37,061 nt of DNA, from positions 1 to 37,061 of the forward strand of contig JAFZXA010000168.1 in the NCBI GenBank assembly GCA_017617115.1. The letters are read 5' to 3'. The stretch comes from Treponema sp. (GTDB lineage Bacteria > Spirochaetota > Spirochaetia > Treponematales > Treponemataceae). Below the pieces are notes generated by a model. The model saw only the letters and a list, made by a program, of their open reading frames with translations, made no database searches and was not told the origin of the DNA. Shown here piece by piece: positions 1 through 8,520 of this stretch. The position numbers and the translations under genes are program-made. Within the stretch, counting starts at the first letter, position 1. Every line of letters starts with the position of its first letter.

Positions 1-50
1 GCTTCAGTTAAAGCTTCTTTGACCATATTTACATTTTCTACATTTCCCAT
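1..50 (-). CDS. 5' end of a gene leaving the window (partial)
   Basis: A minus-strand ATG at 50 opens a frame that stays open to the window edge. It encodes 16 complete codons, beginning MGNVENVNM, rich in Val, Asn and Glu. A GGTGG ribosome-binding-like sequence lies about seven bases upstream of the ATG. It follows the ABC transporter operon on the same strand after a spacer of about 230 bases. Too little is visible to name a family. Confidence 0.45.
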   Translation of the reverse strand, partial: MGNVENVNMVKEALTE

Positions 51-129
51 ATTTTTTCCACCCTTATGGGAATTCTACAGGAAAATAGAAAATTTAAATA
101 GCCCTTAAATTAATGGTATTGATAAAAAG

Positions 130-180
130 ACTATACATAAAGACGCCCCCCCCAGTATAGTGGTTATGGCTGTCTTTTTT
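130..180. terminator. Overlapping inverted repeats with a C8 tract; possible terminator
   Basis: Two inverted repeats interleave here. ACTATAC (130-136) pairs perfectly with GTATAGT (155-161). AAAGAC-GCC (139-147) pairs with GGC-TGTCTTT (168-177) with a small bulge. A run of eight C residues lies at 146-153, and T6 at 175-180 follows the second stem on the plus strand. On the minus strand the stem lies downstream of the ABC operon and upstream of the partial gene at 50, so it may end that operon, but the U tract is better on the plus strand. The rest of 51-280 shows nothing I recognise. Confidence 0.4.
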
Positions 181-280
181 AAGAAAGGTTTAAATGTAGT
201 TTTCATATAATAATTTTATTATACGACTGCGAAATTGTAAAGAATTTTATTTGATTTGATAAATCCAAGTGTAACAGGTC

Positions 281-910
281 TTAAAACCCATGAACTTCGC
301 TGCAGATTTGAGCAAGCATGTCTTTGTCGTGGCTGATTATGAGGGCTGATTTTTTTTGCATGAAAAGCATTTCTTTTATGAGCGACTGAATGTTCTGGGC
401 GTTTTCTTCATCCTGTGAGGCGAAGGGTTCGTCAAGGAGGAGCAGGCCGTCTCCACCTGCTGCTAAATAGGCGAAGGCTCGGGCCAGGTTTACGCGCTGT
501 TGTTCGCCGCCGCTTAAGTTGTTTGGAAGTGCGTCTGCTTTATTTGAAAGCTTAAAACGTTCAAGCCATATTCGCGAGGCTGATATTGCGCGTTCGGGTT
601 CTAGTATGTTTTCGAGCGGGAGCATAACATTTTTTAAGGCGCTAAGACCTGGAATAAGACGTGGCTCCTGAAATACATAGGCAATTTTCAGGTCAGGTGC
701 TTTTACAAGCTCACCGGTTATTGTATATTCCTTTTGAGGTAAAAGGCCTGCAATATAATTAAACAGTGTTGTTTTACCGGTTCCTGTCGGGGCAGAAATT
801 CCTTTACACTCACCTGCCTTTAATTCAAGATTAAAGTTTTTTATGAGCCTGAGCTGTTCAGTTTCAATACTTAGATTTTTTATAGAGAGAAGGCTTTTTG
901 AATTACTCAT
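281..910 (-). CDS. ABC transporter ATP-binding protein (NitT/TauT-type importer)
   Basis: This 209-residue ATPase should power the importer encoded by the two genes before it. The Walker A motif APTGTGKT is at about residue 40, the signature LSGGEQQR at about 132, Walker B LLLLDEP at about 156, and the switch histidine is in LIISHD near 195. The length and order fit the small ATPases of nitrate/sulfonate/taurine-type importers. It overlaps the 3' end of the permease gene by 8 bases, which implies translational coupling. It is the last gene of its operon. The substrate cannot be read from the sequence. Confidence 0.9.
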   Translation of the reverse strand: MSNSKSLLSIKNLSIETEQLRLIKNFNLELKAGECKGISAPTGTGKTTLFNYIAGLLPQKEYTITGELVKAPDLKIAYVFQEPRLIPGLSALKNVMLPLENILEPERAISASRIWLERFKLSNKADALPNNLSGGEQQRVNLARAFAYLAAGGDGLLLLDEPFASQDEENAQNIQSLIKEMLFMQKKSALIISHDKDMLAQICSEVHGF

Positions 911-1664
911 ATTTGCCTCCCAGATTTTTTAAAAGGATTTTTACTGCAAGCATAAACAACTGTTCAAGTAAAAAACTGACTGCAACAAGCAGAATTGCAA
1001 CTGCCATAACTGTTGAAGTTTCAAGATGAACCTGAGCCTTTTGGAGCATGGTACCCGCTGCATATTTTGGGAGGCTTAAAACTTCGCCGGCGGCAACTAC
1101 TTTCCACGAAAGTCCGAATGTAGAAACCATGCCGTTTAAGAAAAATGGAACAAGCGATGGCAGCTGAATATAACGGAAAACCTGACTGCGCTTAAAATTA
1201 AAAACCTTTGCCATGCCTAAAAGTTTTTCGTCTGTTTTTGAAAAGCCGTTGGCTACCGCGGTTGTCATAATTGGAAGAGTCATTAAAACGCAAACAAAAA
1301 CCGGAACTGTGCCCGACTTAAACCAGAAAAGCGCTATTAAAATGAAGGCAACAACGGGAGTTGCGCGGATTATTGCAAGCGGAAGTTCAAAAAAGCTTTT
1401 GAAAAAGCGGGAAAAACCGGCACCAATTCCAAGGGCTGTTCCAAGCAGGACTGTAACTGCAAAAGAAATAATAACGCGCAAAAAGGTTTGTACAAAGGCA
1501 CGCCAGAAGGCCGGGGATTTTACAAGGTCTACGATGGCGGCAAAAACAGTTACTGGGGATGGTAAAATGAGCGGAGCATTGATAATGCGAGCCACAACGA
1601 ACCATACAGCCACAATGACTACAAGCGAGAGGATGTAAGCTGATATGGTCCGCAGTTTTTTCAT
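903..1664 (-). CDS. ABC transporter permease (NitT/TauT type)
   Basis: This 253-residue integral membrane protein has about six hydrophobic segments. The EAA-like coupling loop is visible around residues 148-170 (KLLGMAKVFNFKRSQVFRYI), as in SsuC/TauC-type permeases (BPD_transp_1). The N-terminal segment (about 7-28) and the closely spaced later helices fit a homodimeric importer channel. The gene starts directly after the binding-protein stop codon and overlaps the ATPase gene, so the three make one importer. The family match is clear, but the cargo is unknown. Confidence 0.88.
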   Translation of the reverse strand: MKKLRTISAYILSLVVIVAVWFVVARIINAPLILPSPVTVFAAIVDLVKSPAFWRAFVQTFLRVIISFAVTVLLGTALGIGAGFSRFFKSFFELPLAIIRATPVVAFILIALFWFKSGTVPVFVCVLMTLPIMTTAVANGFSKTDEKLLGMAKVFNFKRSQVFRYIQLPSLVPFFLNGMVSTFGLSWKVVAAGEVLSLPKYAAGTMLQKAQVHLETSTVMAVAILLVAVSFLLEQLFMLAVKILLKNLGGKYE

Positions 1665-2597
1665 TTATTTATAATAAAATCCCTTATCCGGGAGTTTGCC
1701 GCCGATTGACGAGGCATCAAACTCAAGGAAAATATTCAGCAGCTCTTCTACCTTCTTTCTGGCATCGGCGCTGCCGGCTGGAATATAAACGTAGTTTGCC
1801 TTTGGAACAGACTTTGCAACAATTGCGGCTGCAAGACCAAGTCCAAAATCTTCGCAGAGTTTTCCGGCTTCGGCAGGATTTCCCAGTGTCTTGGCAAGTG
1901 AAGACTGATAGTCTGTAAGGAAAGACTTTAGGACCTTAGAGTTCTTCTTTGCAAAATCTTTTGTTACAACCATTACTGTAAGCGGATAAACCTTGCCCTT
2001 ACCTGTAAACTTTTCGTACTCTGATTGTAAATCAACTGCAACAAAAACTTTGTCAGATTTTGTCTGTGCAACTGTGGCAAATGGTTCCGGCACTACTGCA
2101 TATTCAATTTTTCCGGAAATCAACTGAGCTGCAATCTGGGCAGTTGGAATTGAAAAATCAAGGGTTACTCCGTCGGCTGTGTCGGCAGCAATTCCATTCT
2201 TGCCCAAAAGATATCGGAACATATATTCCGGAGTTGCGCCCTGACCTGCTACAACAACAGTTTTTCCTTTAAGGTCGGCAAGCGACTCAACACTGGTATC
2301 TGTAGTAATGAGCGAAAGGTTTCCGTTTCCTGTAATTGCAACACATTGAATTGCGCCGTTTGAGCTGTTGTAAACTTTTGCGGCAACATTTGCAGGAAGA
2401 AATCCTACGTCAATTTCGCCCTTGAGCATTTTTGGAAGGAGTGCTGTTGGTTCTGCAAACTTTTCTACATCTTCATTTAAAAGGTAGGCTGCTGGAATAC
2501 AGCTTGGACCATTTAAAACACCAAGCCGGAGATTCTGAGCACAAACACCTGCGCATAAAACAAGTCCGGCGACTAAAGAGAATATTATTTTTTTCAT
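1665..2597 (-). CDS. ABC transporter substrate-binding protein (NMT1/SsuA-like)
   Basis: This 310-residue exported protein begins with a signal peptide (MKKIIFSLVAGLVLCAGVCA, cleavage likely after residue 20). The mature part has the two-lobe layout of NMT1/SsuA-type binding proteins: an early GVLNGPS loop, EIDVGFLPANVAAK at about 60-75, and LADLKGKTVVVAGQGATPE at about 106-125. It should deliver a small organic ligand to the permease. A Cys is present near the cleavage site but is not in a good lipobox. The start follows the clpC stop by 9 bases, and its AGAGG ribosome-binding site overlaps that stop codon, so clpC and the transporter are probably co-transcribed. Confidence 0.85.
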   Translation of the reverse strand: MKKIIFSLVAGLVLCAGVCAQNLRLGVLNGPSCIPAAYLLNEDVEKFAEPTALLPKMLKGEIDVGFLPANVAAKVYNSSNGAIQCVAITGNGNLSLITTDTSVESLADLKGKTVVVAGQGATPEYMFRYLLGKNGIAADTADGVTLDFSIPTAQIAAQLISGKIEYAVVPEPFATVAQTKSDKVFVAVDLQSEYEKFTGKGKVYPLTVMVVTKDFAKKNSKVLKSFLTDYQSSLAKTLGNPAEAGKLCEDFGLGLAAAIVAKSVPKANYVYIPAGSADARKKVEELLNIFLEFDASSIGGKLPDKGFYYK

Positions 2598-2606
2598 ATT
2601 GGACCT

Positions 2607-5186
2607 CTATTCCTTGGAAACAAGAACAGGCACTTTTACAGCTTCCTTTTCCTGTTTAACAAGCTTGACTTTGATTTTATCACAATTGCATTCAATAGTC
2701 ACGCAGTTAAGAGAGGTGTCCTGATTAGAAAGAATTTCTACCGAAAGAGGATCTTCAATTTCTTTGCGGATAAGGCGGCGCATAGGACGTGCACCCATTG
2801 CAGGATTGTAGCCGTGTTCAATAAGATATTCTTTTGCTTTAGGCTTGATATTTATAGTAAGTTTTTTATCTTTAAGTCGTTCTGCAAGTTCGGCCAGCTG
2901 AATATCAAGAATCTGGCTAACCTGTTTTTTGCTCAAAGCGTCAAATACAATAACATCATCAATTCGGTTTATGAGTTCAGGGTTCAAAAGCTTTTTAAGC
3001 TCGTTCATAGCACCGGCTTTGATTTCTTCATAAGCCATAACACCTTCTGTAGTTCCAAAACCAACGCGGCCTTCATTAGTAATCTGGCGGGCTCCGGCAT
3101 TACTTGTCATAATAATTACAGTATTGCGGAAGTTTACGGTGTGTCCAAGGTTATCGCTGAGCTCCCCTTCTTCGAGCATCTGAAGCAACAAGTTAAAGAT
3201 GTCGGGGTGAGCCTTTTCAATTTCATCAAGAAGAATTACCGAATACGGATGGCGGCGGACTTTTTCTGTAAGCACTCCACCTTCCTGATATCCGACGTAT
3301 CCCGGAGGCGCTCCAACAAGGCGGCTGGCATTGTGTTTTTCCATGTAATCAGACATATCAATTCGAATGAGGGAATCTTCCGAACCAAAAAGATATTTTG
3401 CAAGAGCTTTTGCAAGCTGAGTTTTTCCAACACCAGTAGGACCAAGGAAAATAAATGAACCAACCGGATGTTTTGGAGACGAAATACCAGCCCTGCTACG
3501 ACGGATTGCCCCGGAAATAAGACTAACGGCACTGTCCTGACCAATTACTGTGCGGTGAAGTTCGTCTTCCATGTGGATGATTCGTTCTGTTTCGCTTGCG
3601 GTCATCTGCTCAACAGGAATGCCTGTCATTTCGCTTATGATTTTTTCAATATCTGCGGCAGTTACAACTTTTGCAGGACGGTTGCCGTTCTTTTCCCAAA
3701 GATTTGTATAAAGGTTGAGTTTTTTCTTTAAGTCAATTACCTTGTCGCGAACAACGGCTGCACTTTCGTAATCCTGATTAAGCACAAGATTTCGCTTTTC
3801 TTCTTCAAGTTCCTTTTTCTTTTCTTCTAAGAAAGCAAGTTCGCTAGGTCGTTCTTCTTCCTGGATTTTTTTAGCGGCTCCAGCTTCGTCAAGAATATCA
3901 ATTGCCTTATCCGGTAAAACTTTTTCTGGCAGATATCGTTTTGAAAGGCGCACGATTGTTGGAATTACATCGTCGGCATAAACAACGTTGTGATATTTTT
4001 CGTATTTTTCTTTAATGCCCTGTAAGATTTTTTCAGTTTCGTCAACATTAGGTTCTTCTACTTTTACTACCTGGAATCTTCGTTCAAGGGCAAGGTCTCG
4101 TTCAATGTGTTTTGTATATTCTTTTGTTGTAGTTGCACCAATAATCTGGATTTCTCCGCGCGAAAGAGCCGGCTTCATAATGTTAGAAGCATCCATTGTT
4201 CCTTCGTTGCCACCAGCACCGATTATTGCGTGAAGCTCATCAATAAACAAAATTATATCTTTATCTTCCTGAAGCTCATTCAGGATTTTTTTCATTCGCT
4301 CTTCAAACTCACCACGATATTTTGTACCGGCAACAACTGCCGCAAGATCAAGCGAAAGGATTCGTTTTTTAATAAGCTCTGCAGGAACTTTTCCTTCGGC
4401 AATGCGCTGGGCAAGACCTTCTACAATTGCAGTCTTACCTACTCCAGGCTCGCCAGTCAAAACAGGATTATTTTTTGTTCTGCGTGCAAGAATCTGAATT
4501 ACACGATGGATTTCTTTATCGCGGCCTACTACAGGATCCTGTTTTTTGTCGCGGGCAAGCTTTGTTAAGTCGCGGCTGTATTGTGAAAGGAAAAGCTCCT
4601 TCTTTTTATTCTGAGTTTTATCCTGGCGCGAAGCTTTTGTTGCATTAGGCTCGTCAAAAACATCAAAAAGGCTGCCGTCTTCACCAAGAAGGCTTTTAAA
4701 AACTGTGTCTACAAGAGTTTCGGCGCGGGCTTGTCTTATAGAAGAATTGTGCTCGCCCTGAAGTTCCATTACAACAAAGCGGGCATCCATAATTGTATAA
4801 TCTGCAGCTTTAAAAAATCGGTTTGTAATGCTTCCTTCTTCGCGGATTGCTGCAAGAAGCAGGTGTTCTGTACCAATGTAGTCGTTATGAAGTGCGTTTG
4901 CTTCAATGTCTGCAATATCAATAAGCTGCTGATAACGACGGCTCACAGGAAGGGAGTCTAAGGTTGGAGTTTTTGGTTCATCGCTGAAGAATTTTTGTAT
5001 AAAATCAAGAAGAGCTTCCGGTTCGAGTAAAAGCTTATCGAAAACCTGGTAAGCAAGGCCTTCTTTATTCTTAATCATTGCAAGAATAACGTGCTCCGGC
5101 AAAAGCTGTTTGCTTCCAAGCTGGCGTGCTTCGTCCTGTGCCAGAACCGAAACAATTTCTTTTGCACGAGGTGAAAAATTCTTCAT
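2607..5186 (-). CDS. clpC: ClpC-type AAA+ protease ATPase
   Basis: This 859-residue unfoldase should feed proteins to ClpP. In order it has two Clp_N repeats (about 1-150), a first AAA+ domain with Walker A GEPGVGKT and Walker [10 protein letters not shown], a UVR-type segment at about 460-490 ([20 protein letters not shown]), a second AAA+ domain with Walker A GPTGVGKT and Walker [13 protein letters not shown], and a C-terminal D2-small domain ending in the GARPMRRLI region. The UVR segment and the short linker favour ClpC over ClpA or ClpB. A GGAG ribosome-binding site precedes the ATG. No clpP or mcsA/mcsB lies nearby. It sits between chromate-transporter genes and an ABC importer on the same strand. 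Confidence 0.93.
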   Translation of the reverse strand: MKNFSPRAKEIVSVLAQDEARQLGSKQLLPEHVILAMIKNKEGLAYQVFDKLLLEPEALLDFIQKFFSDEPKTPTLDSLPVSRRYQQLIDIADIEANALHNDYIGTEHLLLAAIREEGSITNRFFKAADYTIMDARFVVMELQGEHNSSIRQARAETLVDTVFKSLLGEDGSLFDVFDEPNATKASRQDKTQNKKKELFLSQYSRDLTKLARDKKQDPVVGRDKEIHRVIQILARRTKNNPVLTGEPGVGKTAIVEGLAQRIAEGKVPAELIKKRILSLDLAAVVAGTKYRGEFEERMKKILNELQEDKDIILFIDELHAIIGAGGNEGTMDASNIMKPALSRGEIQIIGATTTKEYTKHIERDLALERRFQVVKVEEPNVDETEKILQGIKEKYEKYHNVVYADDVIPTIVRLSKRYLPEKVLPDKAIDILDEAGAAKKIQEEERPSELAFLEEKKKELEEEKRNLVLNQDYESAAVVRDKVIDLKKKLNLYTNLWEKNGNRPAKVVTAADIEKIISEMTGIPVEQMTASETERIIHMEDELHRTVIGQDSAVSLISGAIRRSRAGISSPKHPVGSFIFLGPTGVGKTQLAKALAKYLFGSEDSLIRIDMSDYMEKHNASRLVGAPPGYVGYQEGGVLTEKVRRHPYSVILLDEIEKAHPDIFNLLLQMLEEGELSDNLGHTVNFRNTVIIMTSNAGARQITNEGRVGFGTTEGVMAYEEIKAGAMNELKKLLNPELINRIDDVIVFDALSKKQVSQILDIQLAELAERLKDKKLTINIKPKAKEYLIEHGYNPAMGARPMRRLIRKEIEDPLSVEILSNQDTSLNCVTIECNCDKIKVKLVKQEKEAVKVPVLVSKE

Positions 5187-5219
5187 TTTGAACTCCAGAT
5201 AATTATACTTGTCTTATAA

Positions 5220-5246
5220 TTATCGGCAGAAGGGGTGAATTTCTGC
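5220..5246 (-). promoter_or_regulatory. Possible clpC upstream control region (inverted repeat and GCCGATAA)
   Basis: On the minus strand an inverted repeat, GCAGAA / TTCTGC (5226-5231 and 5241-5246), ends at the octamer GCCGATAA (5227-5220), which matches the classic -10 box of flagellar sigma-28. A TATAAT hexamer also lies at 5207-5202, closer to the clpC start. I see no convincing -35 for either, so promoter use is uncertain. Confidence 0.3.
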
Positions 5247-5250
5247 ATAG

Positions 5251-5275
5251 AGATGCTGAAACAAGTTCAGCATGA
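5251..5275. repeat. Short palindromic repeat (ATGCTGAA-loop-TTCAGCAT)
   Basis: A perfect 8-base-pair palindrome, ATGCTGAA (5253-5260) and TTCAGCAT (5266-5273), encloses the loop ACAAG. From memory, this ATGCTGAAC-type palindrome recurs in many unrelated bacterial genomes as a dispersed repeat. It lies between clpC and the upstream chromate-transporter gene, and its TGA forms the stop codon of that gene. Confidence 0.6.
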
Positions 5276-5842
5276 CGATATTACTCCAAACACAGCGCCA
5301 AGCAGGATTATTATAATAGGATGAACTTTAAACTTCAAAATCAAAAACACGCACACCCCATAAAACGCAAGGCTTATCCATTCAAAAAGGTCTTTCCAGC
5401 CGGCAAGGGTTAGCAGTGTACTCCACTCCCCCGGCACATTTACAAGCGTAAAAAGAAAAACCTGTACTACCGGAACAAGAATAAGACCTGTTGTTACCGG
5501 TCTCAGGAAAGCCAGAGCACCTTTTACAAACTGATTTTCGTGAAATTTCTGCAGAAATCGGGCTACAATTAAAATAATTATTATGGAAGGAAGCGCTTCG
5601 AATATAGAAGTTAGTATTGCACCAGGCACGCCGTAAAGGTTATAGCCAATGTAGGTTGCCATATTTATGCCGATTGGGCCCGGTGTACTTTCGCTTATGG
5701 CAATCATATTGTAAAACTGTTCGGTAGAAATAAGGCCACGCGCAACAATTGTCTGCTGCATGAGTGTAATTGCAACTACACCGCCACCGATTGTAAAAAG
5801 TCCTATGTAAAAGAAGGTCAAACAAAGCATTATTAGGCTCAT
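5267..5842 (-). CDS. Chromate transporter family protein, short chain (second subunit)
   Basis: This 191-residue membrane protein is a single CHR domain (Pfam Chromate_transp family). The family marks are the N-terminal FxxGLFTIGGG stretch (residues 11-22) and the STPGPIGINMATYIGY segment (about 53-68). Short-chain CHR proteins usually occur as pairs that work together, and this one follows its partner with a 4-base ATGA overlap. Members export chromate or carry other anions, so the natural substrate here is open. Its last residues (ISSC) and the stop codon come from a palindromic repeat, so the original C-terminus may have been altered. Confidence 0.85.
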   Translation of the reverse strand: MSLIMLCLTFFYIGLFTIGGGVVAITLMQQTIVARGLISTEQFYNMIAISESTPGPIGINMATYIGYNLYGVPGAILTSIFEALPSIIIILIVARFLQKFHENQFVKGALAFLRPVTTGLILVPVVQVFLFTLVNVPGEWSTLLTLAGWKDLFEWISLAFYGVCVFLILKFKVHPIIIILLGAVFGVISSC

Positions 5843-6444
5843 TGCTGTTCCTCCTGTTCAGAAGGGGCTGCCTGCTCCATTTTAGCGGCTTTTTTCTGCA
5901 GTCTTACCACATTCAAACATCCGATTGCTATTGCTGCAAGAATAATAATAAAAGATGAAACCTTCAAAAAGAAAATTAGAGCAAAGGCCAAAAGCATAAA
6001 AAGCACGTTCCACACATTTTTAATTGTCTTTTTTGCAAACTTAATGATAACTGTAGTAAGCAGCGCCGCAACAGCAACGTTTATTCCTTTAAGCGCCGCC
6101 TGCACCTTAGGATATTCAGAAATGGAATTAATAGTTCCCGCCAGAATTGTTATGATAATAATGGAAGGAGAAATTATTCCAAGGGTAGCAATAATGCCGC
6201 CAAGAATACCAGCCTGCCTGTAGCCCACAAAAGTGGCAACATTTACGGCAATAATTCCCGGAGTACTCTGCCCTATTGCATAATAATCAATTAAATCTTC
6301 ATCAGTGAGCCAGTGCTTTTTTTCTATAAGTTCCTTCTGGAGCATAGGCATCATTGCAAGTCCGCCGCCAAAGGTAAAAAGTCCCGTGCGGAAAAATGCT
6401 GCGTAAAGCTCAAACAAGGTTGGCAGAAGTTTCTTTTTTTCCAT
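5839..6444 (-). CDS. Chromate transporter family protein, short chain (first subunit)
   Basis: This 201-residue single-CHR-domain membrane protein is paired with the next gene. It carries FRTGLFTFGGGLAMMPMLQ (residues 18-36) and the STPGIIAVNVATFVGYRQAG segment (about 75-94), the conserved first half of the family. The C-terminal tail after the last hydrophobic segment is charged and rich in Glu and Gln. The ATG directly follows the kinase stop codon (TAAATG), so transporter expression is probably coupled to the sensor kinase gene. The substrate is not determinable from the sequence. Confidence 0.86.
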   Translation of the reverse strand: MEKKKLLPTLFELYAAFFRTGLFTFGGGLAMMPMLQKELIEKKHWLTDEDLIDYYAIGQSTPGIIAVNVATFVGYRQAGILGGIIATLGIISPSIIIITILAGTINSISEYPKVQAALKGINVAVAALLTTVIIKFAKKTIKNVWNVLFMLLAFALIFFLKVSSFIIILAAIAIGCLNVVRLQKKAAKMEQAAPSEQEEQQ

Positions 6445-8475
6445 TTATTCGTTCCTCATTTTTATTTCGATTTTTGTGCCATGCGATGATTGGGGTCCCT
6501 GAGGCTCTCGAAGGGCCCCGCAATAAAATTCAGCTCCAATCTGGTTGGCACGGTACTGCATGGAGTTTAAGCCAATTCCAAAATTATTCATTTTTTCCTG
6601 TGGAATACCAATGCCATCGTCGGCAACAGTTACAATTATATATTCTCCTTCTTCATCAGCATTAAGAGCACACAAAACTTTAACATTCTTTGCCTTAGAA
6701 TGCTTCATAACATTATGCAGCGCCTCCTGAACAATTCTGAAAATATTAAGTTTCTGGGTTTTATCAAAAACAATTTGTGACGGCAGCTGCCATTTATAAT
6801 TACACTTAATTCCAGACTGCTGCTCAAACGATTCACACAAGTTTCCAAGACTTGCATCAAGTCCTACTGTTTCCAGATCAACAGGATATGAATTATGTGC
6901 ATATTGTCTGGTTCGCTGCAAGGTATCGCTCACAAGAGCCGCAAGTTCTTCCATCTGGGCCTTCTGCACAGGAGATTCCAATTTGGAATAACTTCGGCAC
7001 AACATAGAAATACCTGCAAGCCGCTGACAAATATCATCATGTAAATCGTTACTGAACCGCTGGCGTTCAATTTCACTTATTTTAAGAACTTCGCTTTCAA
7101 GGTTGTCGGCATAACGCTTACGTTTTTCATTTGTATCAATACGATTTAAAGAAAGTGCAATATCAACAGAAATCAAAATTATATATGGAAGCACTTCTTT
7201 TGGCGCATCATACAAAATACAACCAATAAAATCATTTCCGACATTAAGATATTTAAGGACGCCAGCGGTTCCTGAGCCCAGCTGGTTATAAAACTGCCCC
7301 AAAGTCATTGTTCCCTGTTCATTTACAGGAAAATCTTTTTGCCTCTTCCCTTTTATTTTTACATATACAGGTTTTACATACAAAGGATTTTGCGAAACAG
7401 GTTCATCGGCTTTTATGATTTTTGGAAATTTCAAAATACAAAAATCATCCACCCCAAGCATAGAAATGTTGTAATCTATTATTGAAACAAATGCTTTTTC
7501 ATCGTTGTCGTTATTCAAATCGCGGCCAACATGACTTGTAATATTGAGCATCTGTTCCGAAACAACATAAGAAGACTGCATTTTTTCATAAGAACGACGC
7601 AGCGTTTCAAAATCTTCAACCGTTTTTTTACAGCCACACGACTCCCGGTAAACAACATGCGATTCAACAGATTTTTCGAGTGGGACAACTTTTCCCTGTG
7701 CAAGCTCAAAAATCATATTTACGGCTTCTTCTCCAAGCTTATCGAGCGGCTGATGAATTGTTGTTAGCGGAGGAATAGTAAACTGACCTTGTGGTACATC
7801 ATCAAAGCCTGTAACTGCAATTTTGTGTTCCGGCGATTTTTGTGTAAGATTAAGATATTTATAAACGCCAATTGCCATGTTATCGTTAGCACATACAACA
7901 ACATCGGGAGCAGTCTGATTTTTTAAAAAGTATTCCTCCATAGCGTGAACTGCACTTTGTTCGGTGAAGTTTCCGTGCATTATTGAATAACTGATTTTTT
8001 GATCAGCCTCCTGGGCCTGCACTATAAGTTTTGTAAAAAGCTTTTCGCGGTTTATAGAATCGTGATGCGTTTGAGTTCCGCCAATGTACACAAAATTTTT
8101 ATAGTTATGTTCATTTACAAGATGTTCAATGAGTTCTTTTATTGAATCGTCGGTATGAATTAAAAGAGACGGGATGTCTTGAATCTTCTGACCAACCGAA
8201 ACTACAGGAATATTCCCCCATATTCTTGTAATGTCTTCTTTTGTGCTTAGCATACAGTTATCAAAAACAACAGAGGTTAAAAGAATTATACCATCCAGAT
8301 TAAAATATTCTTTACGGGGAAAGCAGCCAATAAAAGAATCTGCAACAAAGGTTTTGTTACCTTCCTGAAAGCAGACTATTTGAATGCCAAGTTGTTCGGC
8401 CCGATGACGAATTCCGTTGTAAAGCGATATTTGATATTCTTCATCCAGAATGTTTAAGACTAAACCAATACGCAT
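6445..8475 (-). CDS. Cytosolic histidine kinase with LacI-type ligand-binding sensor domain
   Basis: This 676-residue sensor kinase has no signal peptide and no clear membrane span. Residues 1-280 form a periplasmic-binding-protein-like domain of the LacI/GalR effector type (NDNMAIGVYKYL at about 197, VTGFDDVPQG at about 221, TTIHQPLDKLGEEA at about 238) without the DNA-binding helices. An ESCGC motif (278-282), a coiled segment, and a GAF-like region (about 310-445) follow. Then come a HisKA_3 dimerisation helix with phospho-acceptor His479 (NDLHDDICQRL) and a HATPase domain with its N box near 570 and the DDGIGIP motif. It probably senses a sugar or related ligand in the cytoplasm and signals to the divergent response regulator. 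A palindromic repeat adds about 8-10 residues (LREPQGPQ) near the C-terminus. Confidence 0.88.
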   Translation of the reverse strand: MRIGLVLNILDEEYQISLYNGIRHRAEQLGIQIVCFQEGNKTFVADSFIGCFPRKEYFNLDGIILLTSVVFDNCMLSTKEDITRIWGNIPVVSVGQKIQDIPSLLIHTDDSIKELIEHLVNEHNYKNFVYIGGTQTHHDSINREKLFTKLIVQAQEADQKISYSIMHGNFTEQSAVHAMEEYFLKNQTAPDVVVCANDNMAIGVYKYLNLTQKSPEHKIAVTGFDDVPQGQFTIPPLTTIHQPLDKLGEEAVNMIFELAQGKVVPLEKSVESHVVYRESCGCKKTVEDFETLRRSYEKMQSSYVVSEQMLNITSHVGRDLNNDNDEKAFVSIIDYNISMLGVDDFCILKFPKIIKADEPVSQNPLYVKPVYVKIKGKRQKDFPVNEQGTMTLGQFYNQLGSGTAGVLKYLNVGNDFIGCILYDAPKEVLPYIILISVDIALSLNRIDTNEKRKRYADNLESEVLKISEIERQRFSNDLHDDICQRLAGISMLCRSYSKLESPVQKAQMEELAALVSDTLQRTRQYAHNSYPVDLETVGLDASLGNLCESFEQQSGIKCNYKWQLPSQIVFDKTQKLNIFRIVQEALHNVMKHSKAKNVKVLCALNADEEGEYIIVTVADDGIGIPQEKMNNFGIGLNSMQYRANQIGAEFYCGALREPQGPQSSHGTKIEIKMRNE
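6492..6519. repeat. Palindromic repeat, module X, inside the kinase gene
   Basis: The 19-base core ccctgaggctctcgaaggg (6497-6515) is flanked by extra pairing arms, GGGG and CCCC. The same core is found without mismatch at 26237 and 28895. In the minus-strand reading frame it encodes roughly GALREPQGPQ. It falls in the loop between the last two beta strands of the kinase ATPase domain, where related kinases have only a short turn. Confidence 0.8.
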
Positions 8476-8520
8476 GAGTTTATTATATAATATTTTTCTT
8501 TTTTATGTTATATTATGTGT
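8476..8520. promoter_or_regulatory. Divergent kinase / response-regulator promoters, probably leaderless
   Basis: Only 45 bases separate the kinase ATG (8475, minus) from the response-regulator ATG (8521, plus). Minus-strand TATAAT (8487-8482) is followed by six bases and then the kinase ATG. Plus-strand TATATT (8509-8514) is followed by six bases and then the regulator ATG. Neither gene has a ribosome-binding site. Both transcripts may therefore begin at or next to the start codon. No good -35 box is seen, which could mean activator dependence. Confidence 0.45.

Noticed and set aside
130-180. tRNA gene suggested by the GTATAGTGGTTATGGC stretch
   Set aside because: No acceptor stem, anticodon arm or T-loop (GTTCRA) could be folded around it.
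2814-3458. 214-codon plus-strand frame inside clpC
   Set aside because: It is a shadow of a highly conserved AAA+ gene and has Phe/Asn/Lys-rich, low-complexity sequence with no start signal.
5220-5275. CIRCE or HrcA-type heat-shock operator before clpC
   Set aside because: The inverted repeats here do not match the CIRCE arms TTAGCACTC / GAGTGCTAA.
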